DNA of 64,000 nt from Paenibacillus whitsoniae (GCF_003955665.1 NZ_RXHU01000039.1:4166-68165), one strand, 5' to 3'; counted from the stretch's first letter, positions 25,224 through 36,198 are shown. The notes: generated by a model not told the origin, from the letters alone. Made by a program: numbers and translations.

Positions 25224-26060
25224 TTACTCCTCACCCGTCGCAATCGGGTTCTCTTCCCACGAGATCCAATCGCTCCAGCTTCCGCTATAGAGCTTCACAT
25301 TGTCGAAACCCGCTTCGTTCAGCGCGAGCACATTCGGGCACGCCGTCACGCCGGAACCGCAGTAGACGATGATTTCCTCAGCATCGCGCAGCGAAGCAAA
25401 ATGCTGCTCCTGCTCCGCAGCCGTCTTCCAGGCGCCGTTCTCGCCGAGGACGCCTTTCCAGAAGAAGTTGCGCGCGCCCGGGATATGCCCCGCGGCCTTG
25501 TCGATCGGCTCCTCAAGCCCGAGGTAGCGCCGCTCTTCGCGCGAATCGACCAGCACAGTGCCCGGGCGGCCGAGCTTGTCCTTCACTTCGTCCATGGACG
25601 CCAGCATGCGGCGGTTCACCTTCGGCGAGAATGTGCGCGGGTAAGGCTGCGTCACTTCTGCCGTGACAGGGTATCCGGCCACTTTCCACGCCGCGTAGCC
25701 CTGATCCAACACATAGACCTCGGAATGCCCGAGGAACTTCAGCATCCACCATAAGCGCGAGGCCATCGCCCCGCCTTGGTCGTCGTACGCGACGACAGTT
25801 GTCGTGCCGTCGATGCCGAGGTTGCCGACCAGGATCGAGAACCCGCCGAGATCCGGCAGCGGATGACGCCCGCCGTGTGCCATGAGGGCGCCGGACATGT
25901 CTTTTTCCAGATCGACGTAGACGGCGCCCGGAATATGATCTTGTTCATACAGCGTGCGCCCCGAGTTCGGCTGTCCCAGCGCAAAGCGGCAATCCGCGAT
26001 GACGATATTGGCGTCGCCCAATTGACCTAAGAGCCACGATTGACTTACGATATTTTCCAC
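25224..26060 (-). CDS. Thiosulfate/3-mercaptopyruvate sulfurtransferase
   Basis: A 278-residue protein with two rhodanese domains. The N-terminal one (about 1-125) is inactive-type. The C-terminal one (about 150-278) carries the active loop CGSGVTA with Cys near residue 234. CGSGVTA is typical of 3-mercaptopyruvate-type enzymes, which transfer sulfur from mercaptopyruvate or thiosulfate to cyanide or thiols. I prefer GTG at 26060, 8 nt after AAGGTGG, which gives the normal family N-terminus ENIVSQSWLL. The longer GTG start at 26081 overlaps the ribosome site. It is a single gene. Confidence 0.88.
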   Translation of the reverse strand: MENIVSQSWLLGQLGDANIVIADCRFALGQPNSGRTLYEQDHIPGAVYVDLEKDMSGALMAHGGRHPLPDLGGFSILVGNLGIDGTTTVVAYDDQGGAMASRLWWMLKFLGHSEVYVLDQGYAAWKVAGYPVTAEVTQPYPRTFSPKVNRRMLASMDEVKDKLGRPGTVLVDSREERRYLGLEEPIDKAAGHIPGARNFFWKGVLGENGAWKTAAEQEQHFASLRDAEEIIVYCGSGVTACPNVLALNEAGFDNVKLYSGSWSDWISWEENPIATGEE

Positions 26061-26177
26061 GGTTATGGCCACCTTCCCCACAAGTAATCGAGCAATCTTC
26101 CATCACCATCCATTTTAACGTAAAATGCCGAGGGACGAAAGTGACGATTGGGTTGGCAACGCTGCCGCTTAGGAGGG

Positions 26178-26699
26178 TCACCACTGCGGGTCTGCATGCC
26201 CCTTTTCCCGTATAATTACACGCCGAACCCAATGGAATACGAGCACGTTGAGCACATACACCGCGCAATACACAAAGAAGGAATAACCGATATGCCACCC
26301 TTTATAGGTGAACACATGCGCCAAAAGCGCCAACCACTCCAGACCCATGGTCAAAAGCGCGAAGAAGGCGATATACAGCACCCGGCGCATGCCTTTCAAT
26401 CTCCACTTGTCGTACACGTTCAGCATAATGTAGACGACGGGAGGATAGGCAGCCACATACAGCAAGAAATCGAAGATCTCGTAATTCTCCGTATCATTCG
26501 CATCATAAAGATCAACAGGCGGAATCGCCAGCAAATAATCTCCTACCTTCCCCAAATAGAGATTGAATAAGACAAGAAAGATCGTCTGCACAGGCAACCA
26601 CCGACGAGGCAGCATCCAACATATGGTGAGCACGACCACGGCGGCACCCATAATAAACCATTCATTGCTATCGAAATGCGCAGGCGGGTCGAGGATCAT
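26178..26699 (-). CDS. CBO0543-like membrane protein
   Basis: A 173-residue membrane protein with about five hydrophobic helices. It has features of the CBO0543 family of Firmicute membrane proteins (LPRRWLPVQTIFLVLFNLYLG, then VYIMLNVYDKW), whose function is unknown. ATG at 26699 overlaps the stop of the upstream gene by ATGA, so the two are coupled. The longer frame to 26801 lies entirely inside the upstream gene and is not used here. Confidence 0.7.
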   Translation of the reverse strand: MILDPPAHFDSNEWFIMGAAVVVLTICWMLPRRWLPVQTIFLVLFNLYLGKVGDYLLAIPPVDLYDANDTENYEIFDFLLYVAAYPPVVYIMLNVYDKWRLKGMRRVLYIAFFALLTMGLEWLALLAHVFTYKGWHIGYSFFVYCAVYVLNVLVFHWVRRVIIREKGHADPQW

Positions 26700-27175
26700 C
26701 GGCTTACCTGCTTTCTCCACATTGTGCGGAATCCATAAATAAAACAGACAGATAGCGTCAGTATAATTAACCAATCCAAGGAAGAATAGGCCATATTCCA
26801 ATGATCAAACGTCAGTATGCCCCAAGCGTCCATCAGAAGCTCGCCGCCATAATTGCCGCATAGCCACGCTGCGATAAGCAACCCCTTGGCGAAAAAAGGC
26901 ACAGCAGGAGAGAACAGACCGGCGATCAGCCACAACGTAACACAGGGGACGAGAATTAGAAGGTATAGGTTGATATACCAATACCCTGTAAACGTCGACG
27001 AATGGTTAAGCAGATCGAGATTTAGGGTGATCATGCCGTAGACTTCGATAATCAGGCTGCATAGGATCATAAAGGCAGCGGCAATTTCAACGGTTCGAAA
27101 GCTGTTTCGGAGAAACCGCAGGGAGTACAAGCCTGCAGCCGCTAGAGCACTCAATGCAATCAGAGGAAGTGTCAT
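26696..27175 (-). CDS. Membrane protein of unknown function
   Basis: A 159-residue protein with about five hydrophobic helices, no recognised family, and WYINLYLLILVPCVTLWL as its most conserved-looking stretch. ATG at 27175 is spaced 8 nt from an AGG-type ribosome site. The GTG nine bases earlier is less likely. It is the first gene of a two-gene operon with the CBO0543-like gene. Its similar size and topology suggest the pair forms one membrane complex or arose from related ancestors. Confidence 0.6.
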   Translation of the reverse strand: MTLPLIALSALAAAGLYSLRFLRNSFRTVEIAAAFMILCSLIIEVYGMITLNLDLLNHSSTFTGYWYINLYLLILVPCVTLWLIAGLFSPAVPFFAKGLLIAAWLCGNYGGELLMDAWGILTFDHWNMAYSSLDWLIILTLSVCFIYGFRTMWRKQVSR

Positions 27176-27279
27176 GGTCTGCACCTCGCCTCATTCGTAT
27201 GGCCATATAATTTCCTCCAAAATTGGGCCTATACGCTTAGAGTTCCCTGCACCGTCAAGGAGCATGCGCGCTGCTATGG

Positions 27280-27308
27280 AAAAAACCTGAGGCTTCTGCC
27301 TCAGGTTC
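27280..27308 (-). terminator. Terminator of the acetyltransferase gene
   Basis: AACCTGAGGC pairs with GCCTCAGGTT around a 4-nt loop. On the minus strand it is followed by a run of six T (AAAAAA at 27279-27284). It lies 23 bp past the stop of the gene at 27331. Confidence 0.85.
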
Positions 27309-27330
27309 TTACGGGTTATACCTTTCGATT

Positions 27331-27801
27331 CTACTCGGGACTGCCGGCAGGATCGATGGAGTAGTCCTGCCAATCGCTGCGCTGGCCGCCCATTTTGTCG
27401 TAAAACGCCTGCGCGCGCGCGTTGTCCCGGGCCGTCACCCAGCTCATGTTCCCGTAGCCGTGCTTCGCCGAGTAGGCTTTGCACGCGAGAAACAGCTTGG
27501 CGGCCACATCTTTGCCCCGTTCGGACGCCACAACAAACAGATCGTTCATGACCGTCACCTGTGTCGCACGCAGCGTACTGTAGGTGAAATACAGCGTCGC
27601 AAAGCCGACAAGTCCGCCATCTTCCGCCACTGCGACGAACTGAATGCCGACAATCTGATCGAGCAGCTTATGGATCAGTGCGTTCAGCTTGTCCTCCTCC
27701 GGCGCCGGATATTGATAAAAATCAACAATATAAGCAAGCATTAATTCTCGCAATGCCGGAACATCATGGGGAACGGCTTCGCGAACGATGACTTGACTCA
27801 T
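27331..27801 (-). CDS. GNAT-family N-acetyltransferase
   Basis: A 156-residue acetyltransferase of the GNAT fold. The acetyl-CoA region VMNDLFVVASERGKDVAAKL (residues about 87-106) and the following ARDNARAQAFYDKMGG segment are the usual motif A and B signatures. The acceptor substrate is unknown. ATG at 27801 follows AAGGAGG. The frame extends to 27909, but those codons overlap the ribosome site of the divergent gene and look non-coding. It is divergent from another GNAT gene. Confidence 0.85.
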   Translation of the reverse strand: MSQVIVREAVPHDVPALRELMLAYIVDFYQYPAPEEDKLNALIHKLLDQIVGIQFVAVAEDGGLVGFATLYFTYSTLRATQVTVMNDLFVVASERGKDVAAKLFLACKAYSAKHGYGNMSWVTARDNARAQAFYDKMGGQRSDWQDYSIDPAGSPE

Positions 27802-27856
27802 GTGCCCATGCCTCCTTAAATAGTAAGTATAAAAGAAATTGAAAGGAGCGCCCTCT

Positions 27857-28579
27857 ATGTGCCGGCAGATCCCCTCGTTACCCTGGCGCCTCGTCCCGTT
27901 GACCGACACCCATTGTCAAGAGCTCTGCGCCTGGCGCTATCCCGAGCCGTACCATCAGTACAACTGGCCGGATTGGGCCGCCATGCTCGCGGAGCAGCGG
28001 GAGTTCGCCGACCCGGACATCCGCGCCGACCAGTACTGCGGCGCCGTCGATGAGGACGGCGGGTTGGTCGGATTCGCCCAGTTTTTTCCGATGGCGGGCG
28101 TCACGCGCCTCGGCCTCGGCCTGCGGCCGGACCTGTGCGGGCAGGGCCGCAGGGGCGGCGTGCGCGAGGCTGGCGGCGTCAGCAGACGCGATAAGGCCTG
28201 TACCGGCGAAAAAACCGCCGTCGAGGTCGCAGGCGATACGCCAAGCGATGGGCCGGATGACGGCGAAGCGCCGAGCTGTAGCCAGGACGCCGTCAACCTT
28301 GGGCGGCGCGCCGAACCGCACGAGCCCAGCGGCAATTGCGCCGTCCGTGACGGCCTTGGCACCGGCTTCGTGCGGCTGCTCGTCGCCGAAGCGCTGCGGC
28401 GTGCGCCCCATCCGTCGCACGAGGTCGACCTCGAAGTGTTCGTCTGGAACGAACGCGCGATTCGGGCTTATGAACGTGCCGGGTTTACGATCACCGACAC
28501 GTACGACAAGTGGACGCCCGAGGGCGGCGAGCCCGTCCACTGCATGGTGTATACCGGACCGCGCCCACCGTCCGGCTAA
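27857..28579 (+). CDS. GNAT-family acetyltransferase interrupted by a 69-residue in-frame insertion
   Basis: A 240-residue protein. Residues 1-97 and 167-240 together form a normal GNAT enzyme of about 171 residues. The acetyl-CoA pyrophosphate loop should read RPDLCGQGLGTGFVRLL, but after CGQG the sequence departs into 69 polar, low-complexity residues and resumes at LGTGFVRLL. Removing 207 nt restores the motif exactly. The insertion splits the cofactor loop, so the product is probably inactive unless the insert is looped out. ATG at 27857 follows AAAGGAG. The gene end overlaps the convergent pterin dehydratase gene by 4 bp. Confidence 0.8.
   Translation: MCRQIPSLPWRLVPLTDTHCQELCAWRYPEPYHQYNWPDWAAMLAEQREFADPDIRADQYCGAVDEDGGLVGFAQFFPMAGVTRLGLGLRPDLCGQGRRGGVREAGGVSRRDKACTGEKTAVEVAGDTPSDGPDDGEAPSCSQDAVNLGRRAEPHEPSGNCAVRDGLGTGFVRLLVAEALRRAPHPSHEVDLEVFVWNERAIRAYERAGFTITDTYDKWTPEGGEPVHCMVYTGPRPPSG
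28148..28354. other. 207-nt in-frame insertion inside an acetyltransferase gene
   Basis: The junction sequences are CAGGGC before and GACGGC before CTTGGCACC. Without the insert CAGGGC-CTTGGC gives the expected Gly-Gln-Gly-Leu-Gly. Both boundaries share GGC, which could be a target duplication or a recombination micro-homology. The right end holds GCCGTC/GACGGC in inverted order. I recognise no transposase or known small element in it. Confidence 0.65.
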
Positions 28580-28884
28580 GGCTGTGCCTGCTGCCGCTCG
28601 AACGCCGCGTCGAACTCGGCAGCGGTTGCCAAATCGAGCGGCGTCAGGCCGCCGGCGCTCCACGTCGTGAGCCGCAGCGTCACCATCCGATAATCGATCG
28701 CGATCATCGGATGGTGGTTCGCCGCCTCCGACAGCCGGGCGACCTCGTTCACGAACGCGATCGCGCCTAAGAACGCGCCGAACCGGTACTTGCGCGTGAT
28801 CCATTTGTCGTCGCCTGCTTCCAGACTCCAGCCCGGCAACGCCAATAGCCCCGCTTCCACCTCAGCCTTGTCCAATTTCGCCAT
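28576..28884 (-). CDS. Pterin-4a-carbinolamine dehydratase
   Basis: A 102-residue PhhB/DCoH-type enzyme. The family signature EAANHHP (His57, His58, Pro59), the LTTWSAGGLTPLD segment and the length match. It dehydrates 4a-hydroxytetrahydrobiopterin-type carbinolamines to recycle the pterin cofactor of aromatic amino acid hydroxylases, or acts on related pterins. No phenylalanine hydroxylase gene is in view, so a housekeeping or molybdopterin-related role is possible. The ATG at 28884 has AGGAGCG in front. Confidence 0.9.
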   Translation of the reverse strand: MAKLDKAEVEAGLLALPGWSLEAGDDKWITRKYRFGAFLGAIAFVNEVARLSEAANHHPMIAIDYRMVTLRLTTWSAGGLTPLDLATAAEFDAAFERQQAQP

Positions 28885-28919
28885 ACGTCACGCTCCTCGC
28901 CAACAAGTTGTCGCGCCTC

Positions 28920-29105
28920 AACTGGACTTCCTCCAGTTTATTTCAAGCTATTTGTACATTTCCCGCCGATGAGCTGGAAAACCTCCAGTTCATTTTGGTA
29001 ATTTCGCCGAATTTGTGCCTCAAAGCTGAAATGAGGTGGAGAAATTCCAGTTCAAGAGCCCGATTCCCCCGAAAATAGGAGAACGAACTGGAAGCATTCC
29101 AGTTC
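28920..29105. repeat. Palindrome cluster C (four elements, 52-62-52 bp spacing)
   Basis: Four near-palindromes of the form AACTGGA-N5-TCCAGTT start at 28920, 28972, 29034 and 29086. The last is perfect in its arms. The others carry one or two changes. The 316-bp gap between the start of the pterin dehydratase gene and the 3' end of recQ holds this cluster, then a G-rich stretch without other features. The elements match cluster G, 30 kb away, in sequence and spacing. Confidence 0.87.
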
Positions 29106-29200
29106 AACGCACAGGAGGCGAGAGGCGCTTGGGGTCACTACGGACGGAGGCTTCCACGAGGCACGCCCAAGCCCAATCTCCTGCTCCTGCTCAAGCCCTT

Positions 29201-31042
<1,842 letters not shown>

Positions 31043-31061
31043 CTCCTCGCTCCCCTACCTT

Positions 31062-31355
31062 CTATACCAGATACACAATCGAGACCAGCTTCTCGCCGTC
31101 ATGCACTTTCAGCACGTGGTTGGCCGCATCGTGGCGCACACTCCCCGCTCCCACCTGCATCACCGGCGCACTCCCCAAGCCGTAGAAAATATCGTCCGCC
31201 AGCGTACGCAAGCACTGTTCCTGCTCCTCCGGCTCCATCGCGCTCCAGTCTTCCGCTTCCATGTCGAGCAGCTCGTAAAAGCCGTTCACCATCTCGATGC
31301 CCTTCACAAAATCTGTGACAATATCCTTATATTCTCTGCCATATTTGATACCCAT
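31062..31355 (-). CDS. Small conserved hypothetical protein
   Basis: A 97-residue soluble protein, acidic in the middle (DMEAEDWSAMEPEEQEQC) with strands at the end (HVLKVHDGEKLVSIVYLV). I do not recognise a family. It ends 19 bp before the recQ start and runs in the same direction, so it may share a transcript with recQ. A GGGAG lies 11 nt before its ATG, a weak ribosome site. Confidence 0.6.
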   Translation of the reverse strand: MGIKYGREYKDIVTDFVKGIEMVNGFYELLDMEAEDWSAMEPEEQEQCLRTLADDIFYGLGSAPVMQVGAGSVRHDAANHVLKVHDGEKLVSIVYLV

Positions 31356-31587
31356 GCGTCTGACAGCTCCCTTCGCTTTGCAAAGCCTGTTGATATAGTT
31401 TCACTTTATCATATTATGGAGGAGAATGCAGGGTTAACGCCGCCCGTTACAATTTAATGAGGAAATAAATGGTCATCTGCTATTTTAAAAAAATCCCGTT
31501 TGGCATACACTAAGGAAATGGGCAATTTCGGAAAAAACTGTTACTATGGGAGTAGGAATGAACCGTTCGGAGGGTAGGAGCGCACAC

Positions 31588-33180
31588 ATGCTGAAACTGC
31601 AGATTCCCAAAAATCGAATGAACTACCTGATCAAACAGATCCCGCTTCATTTCGACGCCGCCCGTCTGGAGCAAGGGTGGGAGGCTTTTCATAAAGGCCG
31701 TGTGGCCGAAGTCGACCTCCAAGGTCTTAGCGTGGTCGCCACCGTCGCCGATCAGGCGATGCAAACCGCGGAGCTGAATTTGGAAAATTACGCGGAGAGC
31801 ACGTGCACGTGCGAGGCCGGTGCGAACTGCCCCCATATCGGGGCGGTCTTTTTCTCCCTGTTCGTCCCCTATGGACGACCGGAGCTTCTGCTCCAACAGC
31901 TCAAGCAGCAGATTCATACCCGGCGCAAAACGACGCGCAGCGCAGCCCCCGTCCCGGAGCGCAAGCCCGCTCCTGCGGCCAATGTGCCGCAGGAGCATGC
32001 ACTGCCCGTCGATTGGCACCGTTTTTTTGAAGGGAAGTTTCACGGCTTCTCCATTTCGCATCAGCATTCCATCGAGACGTTTTACGACTCGGCCTTGGAA
32101 TCGCTGCCCCCTTTTGCGGCGAATTGGAAGCAGGACCTGCGCGAGCTCTACCAGTTTCATATCGTGCTGTTCATGATGCGCAAGATTGAGCAGTTTTATC
32201 AGGAGACGAAAAGCTCCTATTTGTCGTATTATCACGAAAACGGATGCCGGATCACCGCTAAACATTGTGAAGATAAGCTTGTCGAATGCGTAGAAAGCAT
32301 GGACCTGAACCGAGCTTACAGCGCCGAACCGAAGCATTGGCACGCGACGATGCGGATGCTCGGTGAATCCGCCCTACAAGGCAAAGACAGCCCGATTGAC
32401 TGGCTTTTCGTCTACCGCATCGTCTGGTGGAAGCTGACCAAGCAGGTGCAGGCGCAGCAGGAGGAAGTTTCGCGTCTGGAAACGCTGCTCGCCAAGAAGG
32501 AGATGCTGCCGAAGAAACGGGACGTATTGCTGGCTGCCAGGGCGCATTTTCATATTATGCAGGGCGAAACGGACCGGGCGTTCGCGCGCTTGGAGCAGCT
32601 CACGCATCCGCATGCGAAGGAATTCTTTTTATACGTGAACGCTTACTATCATGAAGGCCAATGGGAGCAAGTACTCGTGTGGCTGCGCTGGCTGTTCAAC
32701 TCGATTGCGGCGGCGGGGCAGGACGATTTTCGCACCTTTTGCCAATATTGGCTGGATACGACGAAGCATCTCGCTTCCGACAGCGAATGGGTCGGGGTGA
32801 TGGAGGCCCTCTTGCCGCGTTCCTACTATTACTATACCGCCTACCTCCTGCAAACGAACCGCTATCGGCAATGGGTGGATTTGCAGCTGGCCAACCGGAT
32901 TTCGCCACTGAACTTGTATGGACTTGAGCTCAAAGCGATCGAGGATCACGACCCCGCGCTGCTCCTGCCGCTCTACCATCAAGCCGCGGAGCGTGCCGTA
33001 TTGGAGAAAAACCGTGCTTCCTACAAAACCGCTGTCCGCCTGCTGAAAAAGCTGCACAGCATCTATAAATCGATTGGCCAGGACGACCGCTGGGAGCACT
33101 ATATTTATCGCTTGGCGGATAAATTCTCCCGCTTGCGTGCTTTTCAAGAAGAGCTGAAGAAAGGAAAATGGATTCGATGA
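31588..33180 (+). CDS. ywqB: SWIM zinc-finger protein, YwqB-like
   Basis: A 530-residue protein with an N-terminal SWIM zinc finger C-x-C-x5-C-x-H (Cys73, Cys75, Cys81, His83 in CTCEAGANCPH), followed by a long helical repeat region. SWIM domains bind DNA or proteins. In Bacillus the ywqB gene is coupled with the SNF2 helicase gene ywqA, as here: its stop overlaps the start of the helicase gene by ATGA. ATG at 31588 follows TAGGAG. Upstream in-frame codons from 31546 lack a site. The pair probably forms a DNA-remodelling or repair complex. Confidence 0.85.
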   Translation: MLKLQIPKNRMNYLIKQIPLHFDAARLEQGWEAFHKGRVAEVDLQGLSVVATVADQAMQTAELNLENYAESTCTCEAGANCPHIGAVFFSLFVPYGRPELLLQQLKQQIHTRRKTTRSAAPVPERKPAPAANVPQEHALPVDWHRFFEGKFHGFSISHQHSIETFYDSALESLPPFAANWKQDLRELYQFHIVLFMMRKIEQFYQETKSSYLSYYHENGCRITAKHCEDKLVECVESMDLNRAYSAEPKHWHATMRMLGESALQGKDSPIDWLFVYRIVWWKLTKQVQAQQEEVSRLETLLAKKEMLPKKRDVLLAARAHFHIMQGETDRAFARLEQLTHPHAKEFFLYVNAYYHEGQWEQVLVWLRWLFNSIAAAGQDDFRTFCQYWLDTTKHLASDSEWVGVMEALLPRSYYYYTAYLLQTNRYRQWVDLQLANRISPLNLYGLELKAIEDHDPALLLPLYHQAAERAVLEKNRASYKTAVRLLKKLHSIYKSIGQDDRWEHYIYRLADKFSRLRAFQEELKKGKWIR

Positions 33181-36041
33181 TCGAGACCAGCGCGCTGACC
33201 GTCCATGCCGGCTCTTTGCCGAATGGCCATCTGTTCCTGTGGGGCTCCCGCGCAAACGGCGGCATATGGGACGCTCTTGATTTGAAAAATATGCTGTTCG
33301 CCTGGCATCGCGAATCGTTCTTCGGCACCTTCTTCGAGCCGAGCGAATGGCAGAACCGGGAAGGCATCGAGCTGCTGCCTCTGGAAGCGCTTGATTATTT
33401 TAGCTCACCGGAGCCCGTGCAGCATCTCAAGCTGATCTGGGATCCGACGTGTCAGGACCTGTTGAAGCTGGCCCCTGCGCTGCGCGAGGCGCTCGCCACC
33501 GGCAGCTTCATGCCCGATTATGAAAAATGGAAAGCCGGCGAAATCGGCTGGAAGCTTCGGCTCTCGGAAGAGCTGCAAGCGTTGGAGTCGCCAACGATGC
33601 TCCGCTGGATTCACGCGCTCGTGCCAGAATGGGTCGACCGCGACGGCGTCATGAAGGATACCCTGCGCAAGCTGGAAGCGGCGCACCCGCTCATGAGCCG
33701 CGGCGAGCTCGACAGCTCGTTGTGGCTCGACGAGGAGGACTGGCTCGTCGCGATCGGCTGGCGCCAGGACCGCACGCCGATGCGTACGTGCCTGCAGCTC
33801 GCTGAGCCGGACCTGGCGCACGGCGCAGGCTGGCGGCTGCGCGTGCTGCTGCAGGACCGGCTGGCGCCGGAGGTGCTGCGCACCGTCACGACCGACGGCG
33901 AGCCGGTCGCGGGTGAACAGCCACTGCCGGAGGCGTGGCTGGAGGAAGTGGGCCGCGTCTCCCGGGACGCGGCGAAATGGGTGCGCATCCTGCCATGGCT
34001 GGATGCGGGAGACGGCACCCTCCGTCAGACCCTGACGGAGGAGGAGGCTTGGCGCTTCCTCGCCGAGGGAAGCGTCCGATTGGTTGAGGCCGGCACGAGC
34101 GTGTTCCTCCCGGCCTGGTGGGAGCGCATCCGCAAGCAGCGGCCCAAGCTGCGCGCGAAGATCAAATCGTCCGTGGGCTCCGCCCGCGAAACGATGTTCG
34201 GGCTCACCCAGCTCATGCAGTTCGACTGGAAGCTGGCGGTTGGCGATCTCGAACTCACAGAGGAAGAGTTCTATCAGTTGCTGGAAGAGAAGCGCAAACT
34301 CGTGCAGATTCGCGGCAACTGGATTCAGCTCGATCCGCGCTTCATGGCGCAGGTCGAGCTGATCATGAAGAAGGTGCAGAAGAAGCAGGGCCTGTCGTTT
34401 CGCGATGTATTGGAGCTGCATTTTGCCGGGGAGGCTGGAGATTTACTGCCGGTTGATGACGATCCCGATGCGCAGCGCTACCTCGACATGGAGGTGGAGC
34501 TGAACGAGCAGCTCACCCAGATGATCGAACAGTTGACGCAGACCGCGTCCATCCCGAAAGCCGAGCCTCCGCCGAGCTTCCATGGCTCGCTGCGGCATTA
34601 CCAGGTTGACGGCATTTCGTGGCTGCTCTTCCTGCGCCGCTTCGGGCTTGGCGGCTGTCTGGCCGACGACATGGGCCTCGGCAAAACGATCCAATGGATC
34701 ACTTATTTGCTGACGGTCAAAGAGTCGGAGGCACCGGCGACGCCTTCCCTGCTGATCTGTCCAACGTCCGTGTTGGGCAACTGGCAGATGGAGCTCAAGC
34801 GCTTCGCCCCTTCCCTGAAGGTGCACCTGCACTACGGGCCGGGCCGGTTGAAAGGCGCAGCCTTCAAAGAAAAGCTGGTGGGCGGCTGCGACCTCGTGCT
34901 GACCTCTTATACGTTGTCTCATTTGGATGAAAGCGAGCTCGGCGACATCGTCTGGAACTCGATCTGTCTCGATGAGGCGCAAAACATCAAAAACGCCTAC
35001 ACCAAGCAAGCCTCCGCGATCCGCCGGCTGAACGGATATCATCGCATTGCGCTGACCGGGACGCCGATCGAGAATCGGCTGACGGAGCTGTGGTCGATTT
35101 TTGACTTCGCGAATCCCGGCTATCTAGGGACGGTGCGCGAGTTCACGCATCGCTATGTGAATGCGATTGAGCGAACGCAGGACAGCGAGACGATCGGCAA
35201 GGTGCAAAAGCTGATCCGGCCGTTCCTGCTGCGGCGGGAGAAGAAGGACCCGGCGATTCAACTCGATTTGCCGGAAAAGAACGAATCCAAAACATTTATC
35301 TCGTTGACGGCCGAGCAGGGCTCGCTGTACGAGAATTATATTCAAGACATGTTCGAGCGGCTGGATAAGCTCTCGACGATGGAGCGGCGCGGCCTCATTC
35401 TCGCCGCATTGACGAAGCTCAAGCAGGTGTGCAACCACCCTTCGCTTCTTTTAAAGGAAGGGCTTGGCGCCCCGTGGAGCGGACGCTCCAACAAGCTCGA
35501 GCGCCTGCTCGAGATGGTGCTCGAGCTGCGCCAGGAAGGCGACAAATGCTTGATTTTCACGCAATTTGTCGAGACGGGTACCCTGCTGCAGCATGTGCTT
35601 CAGCAGGAGCTCGGCGAGCCCGTGCTGTTCCTGCACGGGGGCACCCCCAAGGCGTCGCGCGACGAGATGATCGCGACGTTCCAGGATGCGGATCGCCCGG
35701 CGGGAGCGCAGCGCAATGTGTTTGTGCTTTCGCTGAAGGCCGGGGGCATCGGTCTGAACCTGACGGCGGCGAACCATGTGTTCCACTACGATCGCTGGTG
35801 GAATCCCGCCGTCGAGAATCAGGCGACCGACCGCGCCTTCCGGATCGGGCAGACGCGGCACGTGCAGGTGCACAAGTTCGTGACCCTCGGCACGCTCGAG
35901 GAGCGCATCGACGAGATGATCGAGCGGAAGCTCGGCCTGAGCCAGCAGATCGTCGGCTCCGGCGAGAACTGGATCACCGAGCTGTCGACCGACGAGCTGC
36001 GGGATCTGTTCTCGCTGCGTCGCGAGTGGGTGGAGGCTTAG
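33177..36041 (+). CDS. ywqA: SNF2-family DNA-dependent ATPase/helicase, YwqA-like
   Basis: A 954-residue SWI2/SNF2-type ATPase. The N-terminal half (about 1-450) is the bacterial SNF2-associated region. The motor follows: motif I MGLGKT (about 499-504), motif II DEAQ (about 598), motif III LTGTPIENR, motif V LKAGGIGLNLT and motif VI QATDRAFRIGQ. These enzymes translocate on duplex DNA and displace proteins. Bacterial relatives such as HepA/RapA act on stalled RNA polymerase, but this subgroup is linked to SWIM proteins. I chose ATG at 33177, which overlaps the previous stop. ATG at 33168 is possible. Confidence 0.92.
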   Translation: MIETSALTVHAGSLPNGHLFLWGSRANGGIWDALDLKNMLFAWHRESFFGTFFEPSEWQNREGIELLPLEALDYFSSPEPVQHLKLIWDPTCQDLLKLAPALREALATGSFMPDYEKWKAGEIGWKLRLSEELQALESPTMLRWIHALVPEWVDRDGVMKDTLRKLEAAHPLMSRGELDSSLWLDEEDWLVAIGWRQDRTPMRTCLQLAEPDLAHGAGWRLRVLLQDRLAPEVLRTVTTDGEPVAGEQPLPEAWLEEVGRVSRDAAKWVRILPWLDAGDGTLRQTLTEEEAWRFLAEGSVRLVEAGTSVFLPAWWERIRKQRPKLRAKIKSSVGSARETMFGLTQLMQFDWKLAVGDLELTEEEFYQLLEEKRKLVQIRGNWIQLDPRFMAQVELIMKKVQKKQGLSFRDVLELHFAGEAGDLLPVDDDPDAQRYLDMEVELNEQLTQMIEQLTQTASIPKAEPPPSFHGSLRHYQVDGISWLLFLRRFGLGGCLADDMGLGKTIQWITYLLTVKESEAPATPSLLICPTSVLGNWQMELKRFAPSLKVHLHYGPGRLKGAAFKEKLVGGCDLVLTSYTLSHLDESELGDIVWNSICLDEAQNIKNAYTKQASAIRRLNGYHRIALTGTPIENRLTELWSIFDFANPGYLGTVREFTHRYVNAIERTQDSETIGKVQKLIRPFLLRREKKDPAIQLDLPEKNESKTFISLTAEQGSLYENYIQDMFERLDKLSTMERRGLILAALTKLKQVCNHPSLLLKEGLGAPWSGRSNKLERLLEMVLELRQEGDKCLIFTQFVETGTLLQHVLQQELGEPVLFLHGGTPKASRDEMIATFQDADRPAGAQRNVFVLSLKAGGIGLNLTAANHVFHYDRWWNPAVENQATDRAFRIGQTRHVQVHKFVTLGTLEERIDEMIERKLGLSQQIVGSGENWITELSTDELRDLFSLRREWVEA

Positions 36042-36116
36042 CGCGGAGAAAAGTAGTGCCGGGCGCGGCAGCTTGACTACGCATGGCCGGGTTCACTGGT
36101 AAGGTCTGTACTCCAC

Positions 36117-36198
36117 GCTGCGATGGTACCCGTGCTATTGTGAAGACCTGTACGCTTGCTGCGCTGGTACCCGTGCTGCTGTGGAGGCTTGTGTCCGT
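36117..36198. repeat. Direct repeat, period about 41 bp, two copies
   Basis: GCTGCG(A/C)TGGTACCCGTGCT followed by (A/G)(T/C)TGTG(A/G)AG is present at 36117 and 36158, with a diverged third trace upstream (near 36095). It is part of the 724-bp gap between the ywqA 3' end and the convergent EAL gene, which otherwise holds cluster D and a terminator. Confidence 0.6.

Noticed and set aside
27878-28804. 308-codon open frame on the minus strand, spanning the GNAT gene with the insertion
   Set aside because: It overlaps a GNAT gene and the pterin dehydratase gene, both with clear motifs. Its own translation shows no family signal.
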